Below the pieces are notes generated by a model that was not told the DNA's origin, made no database searches, and saw only the letters and a program-made list of their open reading frames with translations. Position numbers and translations under genes: made by a program. Shown in pieces: positions 1-7,083 of a stretch of DNA of 64,000 nt. Source of the stretch: Lyngbya sp. PCC 8106 (GTDB lineage: Bacteria > Cyanobacteriota > Cyanobacteriia > Cyanobacteriales > Microcoleaceae); contig NZ_AAVU01000014.1 in NCBI RefSeq assembly GCF_000169095.1, forward strand, positions 1 to 64,000, given 5' to 3'. The stretch's first letter is position 1. The number at the start of each line of letters is the position of its first letter.

Positions 1-299
1 CATCAACCGCCCTCGGTTGTGCAGTCCTAGCCTATGATACTAACCACAAAAACAAACCCATTGCTATCAGTGAACGGCAACGGGTAGATTCGGAAATAAA
101 CATCTTGACCGATTTTATCACGGCACAGGAAACCAGTCAGACAGAGGAAATTCAATATGACCTGTTGACCCAAATTGAGCAGTTCTTCAACAAAGGCAAC
201 CGTCAACCTGAGCCAACTGTTGAACCTGAACCTTTACAGCATACACCCGTTCTCTCAGAAGTGATTGAACCCAAGCTAGACGAACACGACAACAACTAG
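1..299 (+). CDS. C-terminal end of an unknown protein of the integrated element (partial)
   Basis: The frame ending in TAG at 297-299 is open back to the first base of the window, so this is the tail of a longer gene. About 98 residues are visible. The first part (STALGCAVLAYD) looks like folded hydrophobic core. The last 50 residues are acidic and proline/glutamate-rich, as in a flexible tail. I do not recognise the family. A TTG at 105 could act as a start, but the open frame upstream makes that unlikely. It is the first of a run of closely spaced plus-strand genes belonging to the accessory element. Confidence 0.55.
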   Translation, partial: STALGCAVLAYDTNHKNKPIAISERQRVDSEINILTDFITAQETSQTEEIQYDLLTQIEQFFNKGNRQPEPTVEPEPLQHTPVLSEVIEPKLDEHDNN

Positions 300-343
300 A
301 ACACAATTGCAAGGGGTCAAACGACCCCTCTTTAATCCAGTCA

Positions 344-655
344 ATGAGTTTAGAATATCTAAGCGCAATGAATAGACCTAGAGCAAAAAACATAGTCGGT
401 AGTGTGATGATTGGTGGGATGGCATTCTTTGTACTTGAGACATCTTGGATACCTGCGGAAATCAAGGTGATTATAGGTTTTACTGGAGGAATTTTCGTGG
501 GAGCCATGAGCCAAGTTGACTACGCCGAATACTGGGAAAGCCAGCGAACGATTGACCGCGTATCTGATAACCTAAATCGCCAACTTGACGGACAGAAAAC
601 AGTCACAGTTATGAGATTGTTAACTCTGTTAGAGGAAATGAAGGACAAACCATGA
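344..655 (+). CDS. small membrane protein of the integrated element
   Basis: This 103-residue protein has two hydrophobic segments, about residues 17-32 and 40-56, separated by a short loop with a proline. A charged, probably helical C-terminal half follows (about residues 58-103). The layout is that of a small two-helix membrane protein with a cytoplasmic tail. I do not recognise a family. Its stop overlaps the next start (ATGA at 652-655), so the two are probably translationally coupled. Holin-like roles occur for small two-helix proteins in phage-like elements, but nothing here shows that. Confidence 0.6.
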   Translation: MSLEYLSAMNRPRAKNIVGSVMIGGMAFFVLETSWIPAEIKVIIGFTGGIFVGAMSQVDYAEYWESQRTIDRVSDNLNRQLDGQKTVTVMRLLTLLEEMKDKP

Positions 656-855
656 GACTACTAAAATTCGACTTTCATTCAAACATCATTCTTGACAACT
701 TAATCTGTGGGCAAAAGCACTTTAACCATGCCTTTATGTGTTGGCGTTGTCTTCACAATCCAAAGTATGATGAAACGGATTTAGCTAATTTCAAAAAAGG
801 CTTTTATTATTACATTTCACATAGTTGGTCAATTCAGGATTTGAGAGATCATTAG
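652..855 (+). CDS. unknown 67-residue protein of the integrated element
   Basis: A short open frame starts in a four-base ATGA overlap with the preceding gene. The protein is rich in aromatic and histidine residues (Phe, Tyr, Trp, His) and contains a CWRC pair near residue 30, which could bind a metal or form a disulfide. No family is recognised. The tight coupling with the gene before and the 12-base gap to the gene after support its being real. A chance frame in this compact region cannot be excluded. Confidence 0.45.
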   Translation: MRLLKFDFHSNIILDNLICGQKHFNHAFMCWRCLHNPKYDETDLANFKKGFYYYISHSWSIQDLRDH

Positions 856-867
856 AGAGGTTGAACA

Positions 868-1308
868 ATGAAAGTTAAAGAGATTGAATTTGGACTAACA
901 ACCAGCTTAGGCAACTACGAATCAGCCAAAATGTCTTTAAGAGTTGAACTGGAGGACGGGGAAGATTACAAACAATCCCTCGCCAAACTCAAACAAGAAG
1001 TTGTTCAACTAATGGGCGGTGATGCTTCCATTATGAAAAAGCTAGCCACTGATGAACATACTCAAGAGTTAGTTAAAGAAATTAAAGATGTTCAACGGGA
1101 ATATAAGCGAAAGAAGAAAGAGCTTGATAGCTTGCTCTATGAACTGGGTCAAACGGAAGATGAAATCAACCGAGTTACCAAACTTTTAGAGAAGTTTCAG
1201 GCATTTAAACAAGACCCAAACCTCTCCGAAGTAGAGAAGGTTATTGACTCTTACGAACGCTTGAAAAACAATCAATCAGAACCCGTTCCTGCTGATGAAA
1301 TGTTCTAA
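868..1308 (+). CDS. coiled-coil protein with a phage/plasmid-type N-terminal strand motif
   Basis: This 146-residue protein has a GAGAGG ribosome-binding site (855-860) before its ATG. Residues 5-30 (a GLTTSLGNYESAKMSLRVEL stretch) resemble the short beta-rich N-terminus found in many uncharacterised phage and plasmid proteins, where an 'LGNYES' core is followed by amphipathic strands. That likeness is from memory and not tested. Residues 60-125 are strongly charged with heptad-like spacing and predict a coiled coil. The tail is Pro/Glu-rich. The gene overlaps the next one by 14 bases. Function unknown. Confidence 0.65.
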   Translation: MKVKEIEFGLTTSLGNYESAKMSLRVELEDGEDYKQSLAKLKQEVVQLMGGDASIMKKLATDEHTQELVKEIKDVQREYKRKKKELDSLLYELGQTEDEINRVTKLLEKFQAFKQDPNLSEVEKVIDSYERLKNNQSEPVPADEMF

Positions 1309-1627
1309 CCAACAACAATTCATAGACTGGATAGAAAACAACATTGCAGACGCTCTAGGCTATCCAGTCTTTTCTATCGGTCAAGAGGTGTTGTTTGAAT
1401 GCTTAGGCGACATTCAACGGGCCGAGATTGAGTCCTACATAATCTCAACTGACTGGTACAGCAACCTAGATATTCAATACTGGCTCAAGTTTGATAACGA
1501 CATCTGGGCTGACGCTCAGAGTCACAACGAACTACTCAAGCTCAACCCCATCCCGAACAATCTACCCGCATCTAAGAGGCTCTATGACCGTCAAAATCCG
1601 ACTCACTGCAACTGCACAAGAGATTAA
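1295..1627 (+). CDS. unknown 110-residue protein of the integrated element
   Basis: The frame begins inside the end of the coiled-coil gene (14-base overlap), as expected for a compact operon. The protein is acidic, with many Trp/Tyr residues in the first 75 positions and a more basic Cys-containing tail. I see no signal peptide, membrane segment or known motif. The last 44 bases overlap the next gene in another frame. Function and family are not recognised. The overlapping arrangement is the main support that it is translated. Confidence 0.5.
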   Translation: MKCSNQQQFIDWIENNIADALGYPVFSIGQEVLFECLGDIQRAEIESYIISTDWYSNLDIQYWLKFDNDIWADAQSHNELLKLNPIPNNLPASKRLYDRQNPTHCNCTRD

Positions 1628-1820
1628 CAACTGGAAAGCCTTCTTTGACCTTCTAGCCACCGCTAACGTCATCAATCTGCTAGAGGTATCTGGTAGCTAC
1701 AGCAACCGGGGTAACAGCCAATATCAACGGGTCTACCTTGAGGTTGAGTTGTTGGGTGATATCAGTTCGCTTGAATCCCCAGTTGTGCGATCACTTCTGG
1801 ACGGATCGGAACCCCGCTAA
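1584..1820 (+). CDS. small conserved-looking protein, DUF3970-like
   Basis: I take the ATG at 1584, giving 78 residues, rather than the longer open frame from 1491, because the protein from here begins like known small families. It starts TVKIRLTATAQEI, with a first beta strand, a helix, and then a 'V-S-G-S-Y-S-N-R-G' turn leading to a final strand (YQRVYLEVEL). This strand-helix-NRG-strand arrangement resembles small DUF3970-type proteins found on bacterial and cyanobacterial mobile elements; the family name is my recollection and not tested. Function is unknown. It is the last gene before the 620-base non-coding control region. Confidence 0.55.
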   Translation: MTVKIRLTATAQEINNWKAFFDLLATANVINLLEVSGSYSNRGNSQYQRVYLEVELLGDISSLESPVVRSLLDGSEPR

Positions 1821-1860
1821 AATTGTGAGTTTTTCCGCGCCAAAGGTTATAGTCTTTGGG

Positions 1861-2195
1861 CTAAAAATTCTACAAAATTGCAACACCCTAACGAGCTGTA
1901 GTATTTTCAGAAGCTCTGGCTAATCCCAAAAATAGAGCAAGAGTCTCGCTAGAAACCTGAACCTTTCTGGTAAAAACTCCACAAACTTGTAGTATCCCCG
2001 AGAAAAGTCAACTCCCTCGCTAGAAGGGTTACACCTATCTGGTAAAAATCGTACAAAATTGCAAACACTTCCAAAGCGGTACTACAAAGCAAGTGACTTT
2101 TCACTTTCAGACTGTACGCAAAAGTAGATAAACCTTCACTGTTAGATTGACATCGCCGCTCAAATCCAGTAAAAAAAGTACAGAACTTCCAACAG
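1861..2195 (+). repeat. four degenerate iteron-like repeats
   Basis: Copies start near 1861 (CTAAAAATTCTACAAAATTG), 1967 (CTGGTAAAAACTCCACAAAC), 2039 (CTGGTAAAAATCGTACAAAA) and 2166 (CCAGTAAAAAAAGTACAGAA). The second and third are part of a longer shared unit: both are preceded by CTCGCTAGAA (1945-1954 and 2016-2025), with 16-17 bases between that decamer and the end of TCTGG. Spacing between copies is 106, 72 and 127 bases, so they are not strictly tandem. They could be binding sites for a replication initiator or for integrase. Confidence 0.5.
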
Positions 2196-2238
2196 GTAAT
2201 GAAGCTGCTTTTGTCCGTGAGGGCAATTAACTCGTTGG

Positions 2239-2287
2239 GTCTGTAAGGGCGGATAAGCTCCTTATGTAAGGTAATTACCCTACAGAC
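2239..2287 (+). other. nested hairpin in the element control region
   Basis: GTCTGTAAGGG at 2239-2249 pairs with CCCTACAGAC at 2278-2287 with one bulged A. Inside, CCTTA (2260-2264) pairs with TAAGG (2267-2271). No T-run follows, so this is not an ordinary intrinsic terminator. It may be a structured RNA or a single-strand origin-type hairpin. Confidence 0.45.
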
Positions 2288-2375
2288 GGCCGGAGGCGGG
2301 GAGATTTAGTTCATCTCTAGTTGAAGAGGAGCTAGAAACTTTAAAGGCTCTCATCCCATGCAATACCTGTTGTTT

Positions 2376-2435
2376 GTAAAGCAAAACCCACCGCTCTGTA
2401 CTTGGGATTGGAGAGCGATGGGTCTAATGCTTTAC
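2376..2435 (+). promoter_or_regulatory. long hairpin abutting the start codon of the 2440 gene
   Basis: GTAAAGC (2376-2382) pairs with GCTTTAC (2429-2435), and ACCCACCGCTCT (2386-2397) pairs with AGAGCGATGGGT (2412-2423) with a single C/A mismatch. The stem closes four bases before the ATG at 2440, and no purine-rich ribosome-binding site is visible in that gap. It could control translation of the downstream pair of genes, or be part of a replication origin. No U-tract follows, so a terminator is unlikely. Confidence 0.5.
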
Positions 2436-2439
2436 GCAA

Positions 2440-2670
2440 ATGAATCATAAAATAAAAACACTTCAAAGTAAAGACTTCTCCAAAAACCTCTGTCAATACA
2501 GACAGAGACTAGACCAACTACTGAAGGCACCCCTCAAGGGTTGGGATAGAATCTTCATCCGCGACTTAGACCGTCAGTGGAAAATCTGCAACAGAGACGG
2601 CAAGGAATTTAAGCTGTCTACCAAACAATCTGTAAACCTACAACGCATAGAAAAAGGAGGTGATGCTTAA
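2440..2670 (+). CDS. unknown 76-residue basic protein upstream of the replication gene
   Basis: This small basic protein (about 30% Lys/Arg/Asp/Glu) has no hydrophobic segment. Its stop overlaps the ATG of the replication gene (TAATG), and its last codons contain that gene's ribosome-binding site (AAAGGAGGTGAT at 2654-2665). Such position and charge are common for small DNA-binding accessory proteins of replication modules, but no helix-turn-helix is evident and I do not recognise it. The start lies directly under a large hairpin, so its own translation may be controlled. Confidence 0.55.
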   Translation: MNHKIKTLQSKDFSKNLCQYRQRLDQLLKAPLKGWDRIFIRDLDRQWKICNRDGKEFKLSTKQSVNLQRIEKGGDA

Positions 2671-5198
2671 TGGTTGCCTCCTTTGCAATGCGCTCTGAGG
2701 TCAATCAATTAGCTGAACTGAACCCCAAACACTACCGGGAGTTAGTTCAGAAACGAGGGTTAAACCCGGACTGGGTAGCCGTCAACTGCAAAAGCATTGA
2801 CACCCAAACCGCTACAGAGCATCTGGGATACAAAGCATTCTCAGACGGAATTCTACTCAGTGGTCACGGCTATCAAGAACAGTTCAAACCCGATACGCCA
2901 TGGCCGTCTAAAGATGGTAAAAAGCCTAAATACCGGAGTTGTAAGGATGAGGATGGGTACGATGCGATGTTACCCCGTCACCCTGAAAATCCCCGCTTCT
3001 GGGATGACCTAGAAGCACTCAAGGGCGAATGCTTCCAGATTGACGGTCATCCCTGTTTAGTGGTCACAGAAGGCCACTTTAAAGCGATTGCCTTAACATC
3101 TCATGGCATCCCGACTGTTGCCATTCTGGGAGTTGAGCAAGGGCTAACCTCAGCCAGTCGTGACCCACAAGGGAAGCGATACCTAGTTGATGTTTTAGAA
3201 CACTTGGCTAGGGCAGGCTTTGGGTTTATCATTGCCTTTGATGCTGATTGTGCCAGAAAAAAAGGCGTAATTCAAGCTGAAAGCAAACTCGCTCATCAAC
3301 TCACCCTATTTGGCGTTCCCGTCTACAGCATCACCGGATTGTGGAATGAAGCTGAGGGGAAAGGGATTGATGATTACATCCAAATGAACGGATTTGATAA
3401 ATTCAGGGATGAGGTCTTAAGTAAAGCTGAGACGATTGAACAGTGGAAAGAGAAGCACCTAACAAGCCTAGAACGGCAGCTTTCTAAGGACAGTAAAACC
3501 CCGACTCAAAAAAACATTGCTAACGAGATTGCAGAGGAATATGAAAACAAATTAGCCTTCAATGATGAGACGAATACTTGGATGAGGTATGAAGCCGAAG
3601 ACAAAGGCGTTTGGAGTCCTGAATCAGATCGCTTTATCCGGTCAATTATCTCTCAAGTTGTTGAGGGAAAAGGAATTAAGTTCAAGACCCAAACTTATGT
3701 CAAGCAAGTCATTGAATGCTTAGAAGTTGACCCTAGAATACTTAAGCGCAAGTGGTTAGAACGCAGTCCCAATGAGGTTTTACCCCATCATAACGGAGTG
3801 TTAGAGATTGCCTCAAGCAAGTTTGTTGAACACTCACCACTGAACTATTTGACTTGGACGCTACCCCGTGAATATGACCCAGAAGCTAAGGATTGGAGCA
3901 AAATCAATGATTGGTTAGATGAGGTTTCACAGGGAAATCCGATGATCAGAAACCTGTTAATCTGCTTTGCCAACGCCGTTCTCACCGGAAAGTCAGGCAT
4001 ACAGAAAATGATGCACTTGATGGGTTTAGGCGGAAGTGGAAAGACAACTTACAGCAACTTAATCACAGACCTGATTGGTGAAAACAACGTTCTTGATGAG
4101 GGGGTTGAACAGTTTTGTACCAACCGATTCACACCGATTAGAGCTTATCAAAAGCGGTTTGTCTTGTTCTCAGATGAGCAAGAACTACCCAAAAATATCA
4201 GCAACATTATGAAGCTGGTAGGCGGTAACAATCTCACCGGAGAACAGAAAGGGAAACCCGCTTTTCAGTTCAGGTTCACCGGAATAGCAATGCTGGTGAG
4301 TGAACATCCGATCGCACAGGGAATCAGAGGCAATGGTTGGAAGCGGCGGGTCATTCCCTTACCTATGAACCTAAAGGTTGCCGACAAAGACAGACGCGAC
4401 CTCAGAGCCGAATTTCAATCGGAGTTACCAGCATTCACAAACTATCTTCTGAGCTTGTCAGATGAATTTGTCACCCAGACGTTAAGAGGCGTTAGCGACA
4501 TCCCAGAATGCAAGCTTCAATTCTGGCAATCTCGGTTAAGAGAGGACTCTATAGCCGCTTGGCTCAACGACTGCATAATCTGTGACCCAGAAGCTCAGAC
4601 TCAAATGGGCGGTAACAAGAATGAAGCTGACAACGGCACACCTCAAACGCTGTTCGGTTCCTATGCAGACTTTTGCAAGCGTTCGGGCATGAATCCTAAA
4701 TCTGTGACCCGATTCTCTCCAGAGTTAATAGAACTTTGTCAGTCAGGTCTGTCATGGGAAGTGCAAAGATTCAGAACCCGAAGCGCGACTCAAATCTCAG
4801 GAATCCGGTTGAGAGCTGAAGGACAAGATGATGACATTTTGACCCATGAACAATCCTTAGTTGAGGGTGTGAAGACTTCAGGTGATAAGTCTGTGAAGAC
4901 TGAGGTGAAGACTGAAACTCCCTCTACGCAAGGCCGTGTAGAGTGTGTAGACTTAAGTGATCATTCTCCTGATATTATTCCTGCTGTTAATTCTGGCAAC
5001 ACAACAGAGCCTAAAAAATCCGAGAAACCTCCAACTGCAAAATACACCCTATCCCAGAAGAAAAAATGGCTTAAGCAAAACAGGGATAGACATCCGATTG
5101 TCTGGGTTACCATCCCGACTACACAGGAACAGCCACCCTTAGCAGGTCTTATCACGACGACTTACCCTGGAAAGTCACTCACAAGAATGGGTCATTGA
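2670..5198 (+). CDS. primase-helicase replication protein (TOPRIM/DUF3854 plus D5/P4-type SF3 helicase)
   Basis: At 842 residues this is the main replication protein of the element. Residues 130-200 form a TOPRIM-like DUF3854 module, with VVTEGHFKA (Glu134) and a DxD pair in IAFDADC (about 189-195). Residues 410-570 form a superfamily 3 helicase: Walker A GLGGSGKTT (452-460), Walker B-type FVLFSDEQ (497-504), a sensor region near LVSEHP (542-547) and Arg residues in GWKRR that fit an arginine finger. The last 150 residues are low-complexity with a basic tail. This primase-helicase fusion is typical of P4-like phage satellites and integrative plasmids of cyanobacteria. Translation starts in a TAATG overlap behind a strong AGGAGGTGAT site. 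The final bases overlap the next gene. Confidence 0.88.
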   Translation: MVASFAMRSEVNQLAELNPKHYRELVQKRGLNPDWVAVNCKSIDTQTATEHLGYKAFSDGILLSGHGYQEQFKPDTPWPSKDGKKPKYRSCKDEDGYDAMLPRHPENPRFWDDLEALKGECFQIDGHPCLVVTEGHFKAIALTSHGIPTVAILGVEQGLTSASRDPQGKRYLVDVLEHLARAGFGFIIAFDADCARKKGVIQAESKLAHQLTLFGVPVYSITGLWNEAEGKGIDDYIQMNGFDKFRDEVLSKAETIEQWKEKHLTSLERQLSKDSKTPTQKNIANEIAEEYENKLAFNDETNTWMRYEAEDKGVWSPESDRFIRSIISQVVEGKGIKFKTQTYVKQVIECLEVDPRILKRKWLERSPNEVLPHHNGVLEIASSKFVEHSPLNYLTWTLPREYDPEAKDWSKINDWLDEVSQGNPMIRNLLICFANAVLTGKSGIQKMMHLMGLGGSGKTTYSNLITDLIGENNVLDEGVEQFCTNRFTPIRAYQKRFVLFSDEQELPKNISNIMKLVGGNNLTGEQKGKPAFQFRFTGIAMLVSEHPIAQGIRGNGWKRRVIPLPMNLKVADKDRRDLRAEFQSELPAFTNYLLSLSDEFVTQTLRGVSDIPECKLQFWQSRLREDSIAAWLNDCIICDPEAQTQMGGNKNEADNGTPQTLFGSYADFCKRSGMNPKSVTRFSPELIELCQSGLSWEVQRFRTRSATQISGIRLRAEGQDDDILTHEQSLVEGVKTSGDKSVKTEVKTETPSTQGRVECVDLSDHSPDIIPAVNSGNTTEPKKSEKPPTAKYTLSQKKKWLKQNRDRHPIVWVTIPTTQEQPPLAGLITTTYPGKSLTRMGH

Positions 5199-5521
5199 AC
5201 GTCACACCGGACAGTATTGAAATACTTAAGTCACTCACTGGAGACATCCAACCTCTCCCAGACCATCCAGAAGGTGAACAGACTGAACTGGACTTTAGTA
5301 AACTCCAAACAGAAACCCCTCACCAACGGGTTAAGCGGTTAGCCAAACAGCAAAAGGAACAGGCCGACATAAAAGAGAATAATCTAACCCCTTTCCTAGA
5401 GAGGTTTGAAAAGTCAAAAGTCAGTGAATTAACTGATGAGGAAGCTACTCAAATCTGTGACGAACTGCAACGACAGATTGAGCGTTTTGAGAGAACCAAG
5501 CGAGACTTAGGACTTCACTAA
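5195..5521 (+). CDS. unknown charged protein between replication gene and integrase
   Basis: The 108-residue frame starts with TTG inside the last codons of the primase-helicase gene and ends seven bases before the integrase. It is strongly charged. Residues 45-108 (with KRLAKQQKEQADIKE and ELQRQIERFERTKRD) look like two amphipathic helices, perhaps a coiled coil. No recognised domain is present. Position between replication gene and integrase suggests an accessory role such as an excisionase or partner subunit, but nothing in the sequence establishes that. Confidence 0.5.
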   Translation: MNVTPDSIEILKSLTGDIQPLPDHPEGEQTELDFSKLQTETPHQRVKRLAKQQKEQADIKENNLTPFLERFEKSKVSELTDEEATQICDELQRQIERFERTKRDLGLH

Positions 5522-5527
5522 CTAGCC

Positions 5528-6754
5528 ATGAAACGCAAACCGAATAAGAAAGCCTGTCAGTCTCTAGAGAAGGTTGACAGCCAGATTAACAGTGCTATTT
5601 TGCAGTCAAATCAGAGACTTAAAGAACTTGGCAGTAAGCTGATAATTCAACCCAGAAAAAACCGACTGTATCTCAGAGGAACGTTACCATGCAAACCCGG
5701 AGATAAGACACCACAACAAACAAAGCGTCAGGAAATTTCTATAGCTAACAAAACCCTAGAAGGGGTGAGAACGGCAGAGACTAAAGCGATAGAAATTACA
5801 GCACATTTAAAGTCAGGAAGTTTCAACTGGGAAATGTACGGGGTTAAGGTCAAACAACTCAAGTCCCGAACAATGGGTGAGATTAAAGCCGACTTTGAGG
5901 AGAACTACTGGCGTGATCGGCCTCAGACTCGCAAGAAGCTGAACACCTTTAGAACATCATGCCAAGCTTACTTTAAGAAGATTCCCGACTCTGACCGCTT
6001 CACAGACTCAAATATTGAGAAGTGGATACGCTCAACAGACCCCGACACTTACGCCAGGTCAACCTTAATCAGTCTGATCAAAAAACTAGCTAAACAAGAG
6101 GGGATTGAGATTCAGCCCTACTCATGCAAACCAATTTCAAGACCTAGAATCCTACCAACAGACAGAGAAATAGAGCTAACTTTTGCACTACTGCCAGAAG
6201 ATATTGCTTGGACGTTTGGGATGATCGCCACCTATGGACTGAGAACTCAAGAAATCTTCATCGGTGTTGAGAATCACCTTGAATTCTTTACCAATCCCGA
6301 CAATGAGTTTCACAAATTCAAAGTAGATGAGGATAACAAGACCGGAGAGCGTTTGGTCTATCCGCTACATCCAGAATGGATTGAACGGTTTGACCTGTTG
6401 AATCCAAAGCGTTTCCCCAGTAATGCCACAAAGTATGAAAGCAAGGTAGACAAGTTAGGCCGAACGCTCATCAAGTATGGATTCAAGAATGAAGCTTACA
6501 GTCTCAGGCATCGCTACGCAGTTAGAGCGCATGAACTAGGTATCCCGATTGATGATGCTGCCCGTTGGATGGGTCACTCAGTAGAGGAACACGTCAAGAG
6601 CTATCAGAAGTACATGGACGCTTCTACCAGCGACAAGATTTATAGAAAGCTTCTCAACTACAAACAGGAGTTAAACGAGCTAGCCAGATTGCGACTTGAG
6701 AACCAATTCCTCAAAGAACGGGTACAGGAGTTAGAACAGTTATTAAAAAGCTAA
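5528..6754 (+). CDS. int: tyrosine recombinase/integrase
   Basis: This 408-residue site-specific recombinase should integrate and excise the element. The catalytic domain (about 205-370) shows Arg I in YGLRTQEI (Arg239), a Lys in the beta-hairpin (Lys271), Arg II in YSLRHRY (Arg327, where the usual preceding His is Tyr324, a tolerated change), the GH of WMGHS (His350) and the nucleophile Tyr359 nine residues later. Residues 105-200 look like the core-binding SAM-like domain. Residues 375-408 form a leucine-zipper-like coiled coil, an unusual tail. It is the last element gene before the chromosomal NADH dehydrogenase, as expected for an integrase next to its attachment site. Confidence 0.9.
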   Translation: MKRKPNKKACQSLEKVDSQINSAILQSNQRLKELGSKLIIQPRKNRLYLRGTLPCKPGDKTPQQTKRQEISIANKTLEGVRTAETKAIEITAHLKSGSFNWEMYGVKVKQLKSRTMGEIKADFEENYWRDRPQTRKKLNTFRTSCQAYFKKIPDSDRFTDSNIEKWIRSTDPDTYARSTLISLIKKLAKQEGIEIQPYSCKPISRPRILPTDREIELTFALLPEDIAWTFGMIATYGLRTQEIFIGVENHLEFFTNPDNEFHKFKVDEDNKTGERLVYPLHPEWIERFDLLNPKRFPSNATKYESKVDKLGRTLIKYGFKNEAYSLRHRYAVRAHELGIPIDDAARWMGHSVEEHVKSYQKYMDASTSDKIYRKLLNYKQELNELARLRLENQFLKERVQELEQLLKS

Positions 6755-7083
6755 GGTTCACCAAAAAGGTTCACCACTTCCTAGAACCTGCTTGACTAGA
6801 AAACCCTTGATAGATGGGTTACAGACCTTATGAATTCAGAGAACTGTACTGACTGATTATACCGTGAGGGAGAAAACTCACCCGGTCAACGTTAAAATTG
6901 AGTCCAAAATTTAGCAGCAGTAAAAAACAACAACAAAACAGGTAAAGACGTGCCATGATACATCTGTACACAGCACGTCTATTTGTCGGTTGTTCGTCGT
7001 GGCGATAAAACTCGATTTCTCCAGTTTGAGAGCCGAAATGTGAGAATTCCGTTGAGAAACCGAGTTAAGGTGTCTGTTCAGTT
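6755..7083. other. element-chromosome boundary region (candidate attachment site)
   Basis: Directly after the integrase stop there are two copies of GGTTCACC (6755-6762 and 6768-6775), then two CTAGAA motifs (6781-6786 and 6796-6801) like those in the element control region, and a GGGTTACA (6817-6824) that matches one beside the third iteron-like copy (2027-2034). An imperfect hairpin at 6861-6886 may end the integrase transcript. No tRNA gene is visible here. The other element end is outside the window, so the exact att core cannot be fixed. Confidence 0.4.
6947..6979 (-). terminator. possible terminator of the NADH dehydrogenase gene
   Basis: GACGTGC at 6947-6953 pairs perfectly with GCACGTC at 6973-6979 around a 19-base loop. 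Read on the minus strand the stem is followed by a moderately T-rich stretch (TTTACCTGTTTTG). The long loop makes it a weak candidate. Confidence 0.3.

Larger units (their letters stand above)
1821..2439. other. non-coding control region of the element (candidate replication origin or att arm region)
   Basis: This gene-free stretch separates the small genes from the replication genes. Its left part carries four copies of a degenerate element of the form TGGTAAAAAnnnTACAAAnTTG, three copies of CTAGAA, and, in the right part, several hairpins annotated separately. Directly upstream of a primase-helicase gene, such a repeat-plus-hairpin region is what a plasmid-type origin (iterons) or an integrase arm-binding region would look like. 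Neither role is proven. I saw no open frame of note in it. Confidence 0.5.

Noticed and set aside
187..507. 106-codon minus-strand frame over the first element genes
   Set aside because: It runs antisense to two plus-strand genes with better composition and overlap structure.
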